Source of the DNA: Paulownia fortunei
Lineage: Eukaryota > Streptophyta > Magnoliopsida > Lamiales > Paulowniaceae
DNA length: 64,000 nucleotides
Direction of reading: 5' to 3'
Assembly: GCA_019321725.1 (NCBI GenBank)
Contig: CM033119.1
Coordinates: 1,364,001-1,428,000, forward strand
A program made the translations under genes and the position numbers. Below are positions 24,801-36,809 of this stretch, piece by piece. The notes beneath the pieces were generated by a model that saw only the letters and a list, made by a program, of their open reading frames with translations, did not search any database and was not told where the DNA came from. Within the stretch, counting starts at the first letter, position 1. Each line of letters begins with the position of its first letter.

Positions 24801-27064
24801 TTTTTCTGTTAACTTTTGTGGCTTAATTTAATGTCATAAATGTTCACTTGAAGTTGAGAAGTAGTCAAATCAGTATGATTATTTATATGCTGATCTATGT
24901 ACGCCTTATGGATTGGATTTGAGATGTGATGAATATACAAAGTTGTTGAGTGGTTGAATGACATTGTAGACCTGTCTATATTTCCTTGAGGAAATGAGTG
25001 GGATCTTCTATCTGCATTCCTGGTGAAAAGTAACTCTTGGGGAAAGGTTAATGTTTTCATAGTTTTAGATTGGAAATAAAATTATTCATGATAGAGAAAG
25101 AAGATAAGTAGTAACATCACCTTGCTTTTAACTATAGATTTATATAGTCTTAAACAATTTAATGAGAATGATAAACCTCTTGTCCCTCTAATTTCTTAAT
25201 GAGAAGTCTGACTCCATTTTTTAATATTATTATGGCAGCTTGCCCAGAAAGAGCTGCAAAAGATTAACATGTACAAGGCACCAAGAGACAAACTTGTGTG
25301 CATTCTCAATTGCTGCAAGGTTATCAGTAACCTATTGCTCAATGCCTCCCTTGCATCTAATGAAGATCATCCAGGAGCTGATGAGTTCCTCCCAGTTCTC
25401 ATTTATGTCACTATAAAGGTAATTCTGCATTTCTTTACCTTGTTTCTTTTGGAGGATTGCTCTAGTAAAGTACCATTTATGGTTCTGTTTTAAATTGCTA
25501 TTTGGTTTACAGTGGTTGTTAAACATCAACTTCTTGAATTTTGACACATGATGAAGCAATATAACAATGTCCAAGTTCTCTGACATCTTACTCAAACCAA
25601 GTATTCGCATTCATGTGAGTGTGTGCCTTATTGCTGTAGCATCTCTACTAGACATACTGATGAGATGCAGCTAACCCAAAAACGTATTGCGTACTCTGTT
25701 GAAGCAACAGTGACCACTTGTCTGATCAGAGCTGAGTCAGACAATTGTCAAGCAGAGTGCCTGAGTTTCAGTGCTGTCCTATATTTTCCATGACTAAATT
25801 ATATAACCTGAGACCTCAGCTTGTTGGAAAGTACAACTTAAAACTAATGCAAGAAGCTGTCAAGATTGTCAAAAGATTTTACATTAAAGAAGATGTTCTA
25901 ATCCTCCTTTTTTATAGCTACTTTGGATTATTTTGAGACTATTGGTTTTGATTATGTTAGATGCTGAAATTTTATGTTACCAAGTCAATTGATATCAGGT
26001 TTGCTTGTGACAATTTTACTGGATAAGGTTGGACTTGTGCTTTAGGAATAGTTTCATGGTACTTTGGATTATATTTAGACTATTGGTTTTGATTATGTTA
26101 GATGCTGAAATTTTATGTTACTAGTCAATTTATATCAGGTTTGCTTGTGACAATTTTACTGGATAAGGTTATGGACTTGTGCTTTAGGAATAGTTTCATG
26201 GTGCTTTTGTCTAGAAGCAGGTTATTTTTATAAATTTTTTGTCGAAATTTCTGAAACTACAAATGAAACTTTGTGTGGTATCTTATACAGGCAAACCCGC
26301 CTCAACTGCATTCCAACTTATCATATATACAACGGTTTAGACGACAAACTCACTTGGTAGCAGAAGCAGCTTACTTCTTCACTAACATGCTCTCTGTAGA
26401 GTCTTTCATTATGAATATTGATGCTAAAGCCCTTTCAATGGATGAAATTGAATTTGAAAAGAACATGGAATCTGCACAAACACTTCTTTCTGGCCTGTCC
26501 GAGAGTTCAGATATAGAGAGTCAAGTAGATCAAAATTTTGGACATGTTCCTAGGACAGAGCCTGTACAGCCAAAACCAGCTTTGAGTTCTAGGAGGCATC
26601 AGCGCTCAGCAACACATCCTCAGGTTTCTGTTGAATCATCTGAAATTAAATCCAGGAATGATGAACACTATTGGAAAGATCAGTCATCACTAAATAAAAT
26701 TCCATCAACCTCAGACTTGGAAAATGAAGGGGCTAGCATGCTGTTGAAGGAAGATGAGGTGAGCCAAGTCTTTCGGGATTTCCCATTCTTGTATTCCCAA
26801 GCTGGTGATTTGACGGTTGGTGACGTAGAAGATCTCCTAACTAATTATAAGCAACTACTATTCAAGTATGTCTGCCTTGCAAAAGGATTGGGTGTGACAA
26901 TTCCATCTCCTTCATTATTTAATGCTCAAGTCCAAAACTTAGAGCAGCCTGAAGTTGCAAAGGAATCAGAAAAGACAAGGGAAGCTCATCCAAATGATAA
27001 TATGCAAAATGACCTTCCTAGAGTAGCCAATGATTCAGGCGAAGTGTCGGTTTTGGGGTTGTAA
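21844..27064 (+). CDS. VPS9A: VPS9A, guanine nucleotide exchange factor for Rab5 GTPases
   Basis: Activates plant Rab5 GTPases (RHA1/ARA7/ARA6 class) on endosomes for vacuolar transport. Exons: 21844-21953, 22864-23011, 24072-24242, 25239-25418, 26291-27064, joining to 460 aa. The N-terminal helical bundle starts MENSDVF and contains [12 protein letters not shown]. The VPS9 domain contains [20 protein letters not shown], with the conserved acidic residue Asp191 and the downstream Tyr231 (EAAYFFTN) expected to drive nucleotide exchange. The first 290 residues closely follow Arabidopsis VPS9a. The C-terminal tail is low-complexity and more variable, with a segment at about residues 365-410 ([21 protein letters not shown]). 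The frame stops at TAA 27062-27064, but 24 more coding-like codons follow in frame to TGA 27137-27139. The tail may therefore be recently shortened. Confidence 0.93.
25919..26200. repeat. 141-bp tandem duplication in VPS9A intron 4
   Basis: Two near-identical copies, 25919-26059 and 26060-26200, begin TACTTTGGATTA and end TTTAGGAATAGTTTCATGG. They differ at only a handful of positions, so the duplication is fairly recent. It ends about 90 bp before the last exon's acceptor. Confidence 0.9.
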
Positions 27065-27353
27065 AATACTGAATCCATGCCGGAAGAAGCAGCTCTTCAA
27101 TCTCAAGGTGATGAAGGAAATGAAAATCCTCAAACATGACCATCGCCTTATGAAAATTATGCGAGTCTCAATGCAGCGATGAATGATGTCTCCTGGCAGT
27201 CGGTTCCAATTTTTTGTTGTAAAGAGGAGCTATTCTTCTACCATTAATCATGTTTTTCATTTGTATTCTTTTAGCATAAAGTAAGATATAAGCCCGAGCT
27301 GTGGAATAAATATAATTAGTAAAATTTGTTGAGAAAATAAATATGCTGGATTT

Positions 27354-27377
27354 CCCCCCCCCCCCCCCCCCCCCCCC
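27354..27377 (+). repeat. 24-base poly-C homopolymer
   Basis: An uninterrupted run of 24 C residues lies about 215 bp after the second in-frame stop of VPS9A, probably at or beyond the end of its 3'UTR. Such long C runs are rare in plant nuclear DNA. An assembly or gap artefact is possible. Confidence 0.85.
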
Positions 27378-27399
27378 AGCCATCGCGAATTGCACGGGT

Positions 27400-30300
27400 A
27401 TGAATTTTTCCTCTCTCTTCTCTTCTTCTTCTTCCTCTAATATTGAAAAATTTCTTGTAAATTTGCACTTTTAATAATATAATCTTATTTAATATTTATT
27501 AAATAGTTAAAAAGACGGGCGACAATTAAATAATTTCAATAATATATTCTATAGTGTGATAATTTACTTATTTAAACTCTCAGTAGGTTTTTAATATTCA
27601 ATAATTTTATTTTTTTAAATACTTTATTCAATCATTTGCTTATCAATTTGTTTTTCCATCCATTGGTTTCAATTATTTTAAATATTTACTCAATTAAATT
27701 TATAAATTTGAAGTAATTTTAGCGAGGTCATAGATTTTATTACTCTTGTTTTTACAAGTAAATAGTTAACGATAAAAGAAAATTTATTTGGCATGTGAAT
27801 AGAGTTTTGTTAAAAAAAATTGTTTTATTATGATCAGTTTTTATGTGGAACCCATATGTTCTTTTATTAGTTACATAAAATATTACCAAGAAAGAAAAAG
27901 AGGAATATCCATTAGTGTAGTGTTCCTATACATAATCTGCTTCACGTTTGGTTGTCTGCTTATTGATTGGATCGTAGTTGAAAAAAAAGGAAAGTTTTTC
28001 CTCTTTATTCCTCTCACAGTTCATTGGGATCTTTGCAGAAAGAAACAAGTCACCAGTGAATAAGCGACGCAAGACAACCAGCAGAACACAAAAAAAACTA
28101 GTTCTTATTATAATCTGGATCAGCTTTATTTCACCTGTTTGGCCTGTCCACAGCCAGGCAACCCAACCAACCAAGCAGATTGCAGATAAGCTATTTTTCT
28201 CAACCACTTCAATATTGCATTATTATTTTGCTAGCTTTCATAATTTCCAAAGTGTATACATCTGTTATATGGGAACAGTGGGTCGTTAAATTATTTGGGT
28301 ATGCATGCATGCTCTAACTAAATGTGTCCAAGACAAAATCTGGCAAAAGATCAAATGTTTGTTTTTTTAGTTTCAATGAGAAAAATATAAATGATTTTTT
28401 TTTTCTGTTTTAAATGATACTACTTTGTATGAAGAACCTTCTTGTGGTTTTGTAGATGCTACTTTATCGGCAATACATATAATTACGTACACATACATGT
28501 GGGTGTGAGTGTGAGTATGGGTAAAATGTATGGTGAGACGAGCATCAAGTGTAACATCTTTTAAACATTCTTCATGTTTAAACATATATTGCTCATTTGG
28601 TATTGTCATATTAAGTAAAATTTGTTTTATGATTTGGCATATTTGCACTTAGTAAGAAACTAACTAAATATCTCTTTTAACAATAAAAGTTGTCGATGTG
28701 CGACAACTACTTACAAAAACATTATGCTCACTTCACGTGCCCAAGCCGAAAAATTAGGATAAAGAAAAAAACGAAATAATGATTTTCACAAATTTGGACT
28801 GACTAAAGAATAAACACAAACAAAATGCAATCTTACGAATTATGACACTTGAGGGGTTTTTCATGACACATTGGAGTACGATAAGAAAAAAGGTAAGAAG
28901 TTGAGTGACCAAGGTTTTACAGAAGTATGTGGGTTTATTATCTACTTTTTGTTACCCTTTCTTAAGACAAACGCCGTAGTCTAAAAAGTGGCTATTAATT
29001 AGCACAAGCCCTACGGATATCATAAAGTCAAGAAAATTTAGTTATATTTGACTATTCTACAGCATTTTATGTTTCTTTAAAATGTCTGCAAAACGATATT
29101 AGTGGTCCAAATTTAAATAATGTCAAATTTTTTAATACTAAAATTATTGAATTCATCACCAAAACAAAGTTGCAATACCTTTTTTTTTTTTGGTGGGGTG
29201 GGGAATTGGACTTTGAAAAAGAGTAAAATTGATAAATTAAATCAAATAAGTGAACAAGAATTTTTTTTTTATGAAATCGAACTCTTAATTTATGTGCTAC
29301 ATTAAAAAATTGTAAATCAAATTATATAGTATAAGTATTGTTTTTGTACAGGTTATTCTAAATCTTTCTCCAAAAATACGAAATACAAAAAAAAAAAAAA
29401 AAAAGAAAAAGAAGTTTTCTCATATTTTGAAAAGGCTAAAAGCGTCCCAGTTACACTTTATCTCGTGCGCTGCACATGCTGAGAAATACCATGGTCGGCT
29501 GATAAGTGCTGCTTTGGTCCCGATGAATTCGTTCCAACCTTTTTACTTTTTGTCCACAAAATTTCTTCAAATATCTTTATAGCCCCAACAAATAGATAAA
29601 AAAATAAAAAATAAAAAATAAAATATTTATAATAATGAAATTGGCATACCGAATACCAATACTAAAGGTAGGATTAGTTCAGACAATTATCACTTTGCTA
29701 AGTGGATCGATGCTTGATAAGTCTCACACTTTTTAATCGTTATTCCACCCAATAAGGTTGGAAATTTGACTCTTTAAATATCTCTACAACCTAATCAAGA
29801 GTTTATTTGTGTAAATAGGATTGATCATCTATGCTACTCGTCCTTCTGCATTTGATGAGAAATAATTTATATGATTCTAAAGATGCATTAGTTTACAACA
29901 AGTAACTTAACCTCTAACTCCATAAAAATACTAGAGTAGTATTGGTATGGCAATTGGGATAAGGGTTTGATGGAGCGATGTTAATCTCGACTATGATTCA
30001 AGAAAATCCTCAAATCGTGCAATTGAATAACAAGTTTAGACAATTATTAATAGAAGTTTATATCTTAACTATCGAGTTATTCTACGAATCCTATGTAGTT
30101 TCAAATCATCAATTAAAATTGACTTCTTGAACTTTCTTACTTATATTATAAATATTTGAAGCATAACTAACTTTGCACCTAATATTGTAATAATGATATT
30201 TTGTAAGCTAAACAAGAAATGTAAATTTTGTGTGCCCATAGCCCATAGCTTTATAGATTTTCTCTTGCATAAATCACATGCAATTGTCTGAAATCTGAAT

Positions 30301-33000
30301 GAACTTATAGCCTAAATTTATGATCCTATCTGTTAGAGAGTGTCACAAAGTGTTAAGCAGCCAAAATAGTTGACTTTCCCTGTTGTCTAAGAGTGACTTT
30401 TGCATAAGGGGCCATTTTAGGCTAACTAAAACTGGGACCATTCTTACACCATTTTTCCAGAAAATTTGGTGAAGTAGAAATATATCAAGCAATGTTTTAT
30501 ATTATTCAACAATATGCAGTCACACTAACTATTCAAAGAACGGACGTAATCAAAAGAAATTATTAAGAGTATTTTGCATAAAAAGAATTTCATTTTTCAT
30601 TTTAAAAAAATAATTTGTGTGCAAAAATTTAGTTATTTTGTTATTAAATGATGGAAAAAGGGTGAGCCCTTGGGAACATTTTCTTTTGCCCTAAAGTTCA
30701 AAAAACAAAAGGTAGATAGCCCTAGCCCACTATAAAGACAAAACAATGGTGCCCAAGAGAAATGAGAGGCCATGAGGAACACTCCACACTCAATTTCCTT
30801 TGTTTGAAGCTTCATGCATGTGTTGTCTATCTCTCTATCAAGAATTGTCCATACATAAAAATAATTTTATCACATGAGTAAAGACACACTATTATGTGGA
30901 CTGAGGAACTTTTCACACTCATTAATTGCTCAAAGTTTCCCATAGACCCTTATAAATAGATCCCTCCAAGCAGCCAACCCCTAAAACTATATACAACTGT
31001 GATCAACTTGCATGTATTAATATTTATAATATTTTAAAGTTGTATAGAGAGGTCTAAAATTATTAAATATTGCAGCCAATTGAAATAAGAAAAATATCTA
31101 TTTTACAACTTTATGAAGTTTCAATGTGCATTCCAATATTTGTATTGTGTGTGTGTGAGAAGTAAATTTTGACAAGGTCCAATGACGTGAAGTGGGATAG
31201 ATATTTCCAAACTTTAAGATTACTCCAAAAGGATGCATGCATAGAGACTCTCAACTCTGTGGTCATGAAATATTGCTTTACTAGCAGTGCTTGTAATATG
31301 AGAATGACCTAATATATAGGCTTGTAGCCTATTGCTGTAAATCTGTGATAACAAACAAAACAACTGCCATCATATTTGCACTAGATATTAAAGCCATTTG
31401 GTCCATAAAGATAGCAACCTTTGAGACAAAGAAATGGTAATATCCTTCACTAACTTGGTCTGAAATTATTAGAGTCATGATTTTTTTTCCAATATGGATG
31501 TTATTGGGGAGGATTCATCTTATTCATCCTATATCAAACGAGCATGCGGGTAGTTTGTGCTTTATAAGTAGAGGAATGGGTCAACCCCTTTCCTACAAGA
31601 GGTATTTTTTTCATGACAAAATCGTAAAACTCCGGGTAAAGTGAACAATACTTATTAAAAGAACGTTTGTCCACTCCGTGACATATTAGATATCAATTGC
31701 TTTTTGAATTGAAAGTTATATAATAATAGAAGTAACTAAACTTGCATGTTAAATATGTTTTATTTTTACATGATGGATATCCATCACTTTCTTAATTGAA
31801 AAATTATGTACTATTACAAGTAAAGTAATCTTTCACATTAATGAATTTGAACTCGCGATTAACTATGTCATACTTGCATGTACCATTGCTATTGGATACA
31901 CACGACAACATGAACAATAAACTTAAAGAAAACTTATGTAAGTGAGTGGTTTTGACTAAATCTCCATGTCTACATGAATAAGTCGGCATAAATACACAAA
32001 AGAACTAATAGACACACACACATATAATAGACATTCATAATGTTCTAAATTGAAGCTTATACTATTCAATTATGATCCAATGTAAAAAACAATTTTCCTG
32101 AAGAAAAACCAAAAAAAAAGGTAAAAGAAGGGCTACAAGGTATTTTTAAGGTAGCTTCAAATTATGGAATTTAAAAGACTCCAAAGCAGTAGTCTCTTCT
32201 GCCTTCCCAAGAAAGTAAGCGCATCACAAACCCAATAAAGTTACAAAACCCTGTAATTTTTCTAATGGTGTGGAAGAGACTCAAAGGAAGAATCCTACTG
32301 ATTTGAGCAAACTTCAAGGCACAAGGGATTTGTGGTTAGTTATTGACCCATACAGACAAGAAAAATGTCAATGTAAAACCAGGATCCAACAATATTGTGG
32401 TATTATAACCAAACATGACTAATTTTTGACTTCCCAATAAATGTTATCTTAATTACCTCAATTATCAAAAAGTAAAAATACTTTATAGTGAGTACCCATG
32501 AATATTTAAGAAGGTATAAAACATATTTGCCAATACTTAGCATTGTACATATATATTAATTTATTGTTAATACGGTAGGACAAAATTATGTAGATTGGTT
32601 GCTGTGTTGTAACAGAAATTATATACAATTCTTTGTTTTGATATAGAGTGAATATAATAATGCCTCTTTACCATTTTCACCTTATGTAATTTCAACTGGG
32701 GAAAGCTAGATTCCTCCCTTTAATGCATAAAAAATAAGTTCATTTCAAGACCTGAGTCTTTATATAAAGTATTCAATTATCTGTTTTGTTTTATACTAAC
32801 ATATATACATCCATATATATATATATATGTGTGTATAATACATTTATATGATATGATACATATATATTTGTACATATATGTATATACAAGCTTTATGCAT
32901 ATTTCTACTATTTTGGTACCTTTCATGTGTTTGAACCACGCACCCACACCCACCCACCCCTACCCCCCGGGTCTCTCTCTCTACTTAAAACACCCAATAC
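27400..33000. other. Large spacer without a recognised gene
   Basis: Several ORFs of 60-100 codons occur here, but none has family features or splice-linked partners. A good TATAAATA box at 30951-30958 within promoter-like text suggests an unannotated transcript. The 3' part (32930-33148) becomes C-rich and CA-rich and is probably the promoter and leader of the gene at 33149. Confidence 0.4.
30951..30958 (+). promoter_or_regulatory. Orphan TATA box
   Basis: TATAAATA is followed about 30 bp later by A/C-rich sequence typical of plant transcription starts (CCAACCCCTAAAAC). No ORF over 60 codons with coding character lies within the next kilobase. It could drive a non-coding RNA, or it may be chance. 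Confidence 0.3.
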
Positions 33001-33148
33001 TTAAATCTTGATCATCCCCATCTCTATATTTCACTTCACAATTCTACACACACAAACACACTCGAATACACACACATAACAACACCAACAACAGCATAAA
33101 ATCACACGCACAAACACACCAAAAAACACACAGAGACGATTAGAACAA

Positions 33149-33796
33149 ATGGGAAATGGATATGATCATCATCATAGCATTCACGAACACCACTTCCACC
33201 AAAAAAGCATTTTCTTGCCGATGTTCTGCCGCTTATCCATCAAAGACGTAAAACTAAACAACCACTACAGAGATCGAATATCCGCCGGCGAACCCTCCTC
33301 CCCTAAAGTTAGTTGCATGGGCCAAGTCAAAAGAAACAACCGTGTCATCGGCTTCCCCGTCACCACCACCACTGCCGCCAACTACCACAAACACACCAAG
33401 ATGAAAAAACTCTTTTCCAGCAAAACCCTCTTGCCAAACACCACCACAACGAATGCCAGCACCACCGCCACAGCCACCATCCCCTCCGGCGGTGGCGGAA
33501 GAAGTGGAAGCAGAAGCTGCAAAACTAGCAGGGAGATGTTTGTGAACAATTCAAGAAGATCAGGGGTGAAGACCTATTGTGATCATAATGGTGATCAAGA
33601 TCGTGTTAAGGTGGTGGATATTGGTGAAATGGATCCGCCGTTGCCGGTGGTGAAGAGGGTGGCGCCGCCGGGGGTAGGCCGTGATGAGGTGAATCTTTGG
33701 AAGAGAAGGTTTAACGGGGTGGGGCCGAAAAGTTTGCAAATTGAACGGATTAATTTGCCGAACAGCAAATTTCAACCACCGCCAACAACAGTATGA
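33149..33796 (+). CDS. Plant-specific protein of unknown function (syringolide-induced 14-1-1-like)
   Basis: A single-exon gene of 215 aa. The start ATG has A at -3 and G at +4 and is preceded by a CA-rich leader. The N-terminus is His-rich (DHHHSIHEHHFHQ). A conserved-looking core SPKVSCMGQVKRNNRV lies near residues 51-66. A low-complexity Thr/Ala/Gly stretch follows (about 73-125). The C-terminal block DPPLPVVKRVAPPGVGRDEV-NLWKRRFNG is the most family-like part. These two motifs occur in a small plant family annotated as syringolide-induced protein 14-1-1-like or as uncharacterised. I see no signal peptide, membrane segment or catalytic motif. The clusters of basic residues could suit a nuclear or nucleic-acid-associated role, but that is speculation. 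Confidence 0.75.
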   Translation: MGNGYDHHHSIHEHHFHQKSIFLPMFCRLSIKDVKLNNHYRDRISAGEPSSPKVSCMGQVKRNNRVIGFPVTTTTAANYHKHTKMKKLFSSKTLLPNTTTTNASTTATATIPSGGGGRSGSRSCKTSREMFVNNSRRSGVKTYCDHNGDQDRVKVVDIGEMDPPLPVVKRVAPPGVGRDEVNLWKRRFNGVGPKSLQIERINLPNSKFQPPPTTV

Positions 33797-33799
33797 TAT

Positions 33800-35233
33800 A
33801 TAAATGATTGACAAGAAATTCAAAATTCAGAATCTCTCTATCAATTCATCTATCTATACTAGGTAATGGGTCGAGTCATTTAGTTAATTTGGAGATATTA
33901 ATGTAAATGAATTCAAAATTGTAGAATCCTTTTTTTTTTCCTTCTCTTTATTCTTGTGTTCTTTTTCTTTTTCTTGCTTTTTCAGAGCAATTTTTACAAT
34001 GATAGTCAAGGTTTAATGTTCACTTCAAATGGAGGTTATCCAAACGGTATTCTGTCTTTTCCTATATTTCTTCAATTTTAAAGGAAAAAAAAATTGATGT
34101 ATAAAGGTTTACGCCCTTCGATACAGAATAAGTTAGATATAGATCATAGTAGAGATGGTAAGGAAGAGACTTTTCAAAGGGGTTCGTCAAAGTCTAATGG
34201 GTTTTTGGAGAATTTCGATAGACTCGTGATATAATTTTAAAAATATAAAAAAATTATATTTTAAAAAAATAATATTATTAATTTTTTAAATATATATTTT
34301 GTTAATATAATATCACATATATGTATATAATAAATTAAAAAAATAAAAAATTTAGACAGGTTTTAAAATAAAAAAATTAAAATTTACCTTCAACTTATTT
34401 ATAATTTTAAAAATTCATTGTAAGTGGAGCTGATTCAAATTTGAACTCATTTTATTGTCATTTTTAATCTATTATTATTGTTTTTGTATGTGAAAATGGT
34501 GGTATCTTATGGAAACAATATATGAAAATAACTAGTATGAGAGTTCAAGAAATTTTTTGATGACATTGAGAAATATTTAAATATTGGAATATATACTAAT
34601 AATCTTTACACTTATACGAAGATTTGAGATAAATGTGTTGCTTATGGGTATCTTCAAAGTCAAGTCCTCAATCAAATTAACACAAATTAATTGGGATCAA
34701 GATTTGGTCAAAAACCACTTTTTAGCTAGTCTAATCCATCATTATCATGCAGTGTGTAATGCTTTTCACACCACAATTAAACCATGTTTAATTGTATTAA
34801 GATCAATATACAAATATATTATTCAAGATAATAGTTGGTGATTTTATATTAATAATTTATAATATGAAATATAAGATAAAATATCATATTATAAAAATTC
34901 TACATTGCATCTCAGCAAGCGAAAAAGGCTTTGTCTATGTGCATCCTCAACCCTTATGCAGATTGGCTAGTTAATTAGAATTATTTTAATCGTGTTTTGT
35001 CAAACCTTTGTAATTAATAAAGTTTGAAACTGTTTAACTTTGATGGTTAAGGCAAAATATATTATATAAATGATTACACAAATAAATCTATTATACTAAA
35101 TCTAACAGAATATAAAAAATACAAAATATTTTATTGCACAAAATAACAAATTAGTCAACAAATGAAGATATCATTTACATATGATATCTAATAAAAAAAA
35201 TTAAAATAAAAAAACCTTGCTATGCCTTCAAGA

Positions 35234-35269
<36 letters not shown>

Positions 35270-36020
35270 GGACTTTGAAAGCGTTACATGGTGTAATTGA
35301 ATTTTAATTAAAAAAAGAAAGCAAAACAAATCAAAAGAAGGCATTATTAGTTATAACGTCTTAGATGGGAAAAAAAAAAAGAAAAAAGAAAGAAAAATTA
35401 TCTGACATAACGTTCTCTATATTTTGTATTTTTATAATATTTTTGTTAAATAGCCCCAAAAATGGCTTGATAGTTGGTGCAAATATCATTTGAAGCCTTG
35501 GGAATTTTGCATTTTCAAAAAACTCTCATGAATTTTTCAAAAACACTAATTTCCTCCCCCAGTTGCTGAAAAATGTATTTGCAGACATCTCCCTTGAAGT
35601 TTCTCATATAAATAATTTCCTCGAGCTGAATTTTGAACGAAACGCCACCCGCAAAAACTAGTTATGCACGTTAAATATTTTTCTCTTACAAACAATAATC
35701 AAAATAAAAAGTAAACAAGTTAATGATGAATTTCTTTTCTATCTTCGAGTTTGCGTAAACTTAGTATTGTATTTTAAATTCAAGTAAATGAATATTTTCA
35801 TGCAATGAAAGATGTTTCATCAAATAACAGAGATTTGAGAATTGGTTTTTTAACAGTAATGTTTGAGGATTTAAAATTGTTGGTTGGACAAGGGAATTAC
35901 AAGATTCGAAATTAAATTTTACATCATACAAGAGGAGAATAATAATGCAGTGCATGACCCTGAAACAAATGCATTTAACAGATAAAAATAGGCTCAACAA
36001 GTGTTCTACATGATACAAGA
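33800..36020. other. AT-rich spacer
   Basis: The 3'UTR of the preceding gene probably occupies the first few hundred bases. A degenerate dispersed repeat (about 34145-34475) and an AT microsatellite follow. No gene supported. Confidence 0.45.
35236..35265. repeat. (AT)n microsatellite
   Basis: About fifteen uninterrupted AT units. Confidence 0.9.
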
Positions 36021-36357
36021 ATTGACCTCAGGATGGTATTGGAATTTCCTGGAAATAAGTTTCTTGCAAATACAAACTTTTACACTAAGTTTGGTCTTCT
36101 TTGCCTTTTTCTTACCAAAATCCAAGGTCCAAACATAGCATTAAGCTCAAGATAGAAAGCAACAGCTCAAGAAAGCTTCTTATTCGCTGGATTTAAACGA
36201 AAACCACCAAAATCCGGTAGGTAATGCAATATTCTGTCCCTGGATTACAATGAAATTGCATAAAAAATACTTAAGACTATCTCAGGACACAGTTTGTGAC
36301 ACAACTGACCACCGCTATTGCACCGTCACAATCGATAACATGATAAGAGTCCAGTCA

Positions 36358-36803
36358 CTACTTTCTTCCCCTGCTAAGCCTCTGAAGGTGATAGTTAATG
36401 CTACCCCAAGGCTTTCTTTTATTGCCAGTCTGCAGAAAAGAAAAGAAAGTAAGCATGTTAACAGGAAAGAAGATCCAAGGTAGAAAGTAATTTATTGGAA
36501 TACAAAATTATATCATATTTTCTTATTATAGGTCAAATGCAAAGTAAAAGAAACATTCATACTAATTTTATAGCAATGTAACAGAAATGACATCATTTAA
36601 ATCGAATTACCCACACTCAAGTCTCCACTTACCTGAGCATCCATGCAGGCACTCAATAGTGACTTTTGCCGACTGCATTTCTCATCAGCGCCTTGACTTA
36701 AAGCCAAACAATTAAGAAATGAAATCATTTCTCTAATGCAAGGTTTTTGAAGATTCCCAAATTTCTTTGGATTGATGTACAATGCACCAGCTTTTCTGCC
36801 CAT
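36358..36803 (-). CDS. Twin-CX9C (CHCH) protein, mitochondrial ribosomal mS37/MRP10-like
   Basis: Two coding exons, 36633-36803 and 36358-36429, join across a CAG|GTAAGT donor and a TGCAG acceptor to encode 80 aa. The exon-1 frame alone reads on into the intron and gives a false C-terminus. The protein contains a perfect twin CX9C pair (CIREMISFLNC and CSRQKSLLSAC), the hallmark of proteins folded by the Mia40 relay in the mitochondrial intermembrane space. The N-terminus GRKAGALYINPKKFG and the basic end (WGSINYHLQRLSRGRK) match small-subunit mitoribosomal protein mS37 (MRP10/CHCHD1-like) rather than COX assembly factors. A leader intron (36810-38243) separates it from its promoter. Confidence 0.85.
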
Positions 36804-36809
36804 TCTTCC

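Noticed and set aside
36597..36632. C-terminal residues after CMDAQ in the continuous reading of the mS37-like first coding exon
   Set aside because: The frame crosses a perfect CAG|GTAAGT donor. Splicing to 36429 gives the family-typical basic C-terminus.
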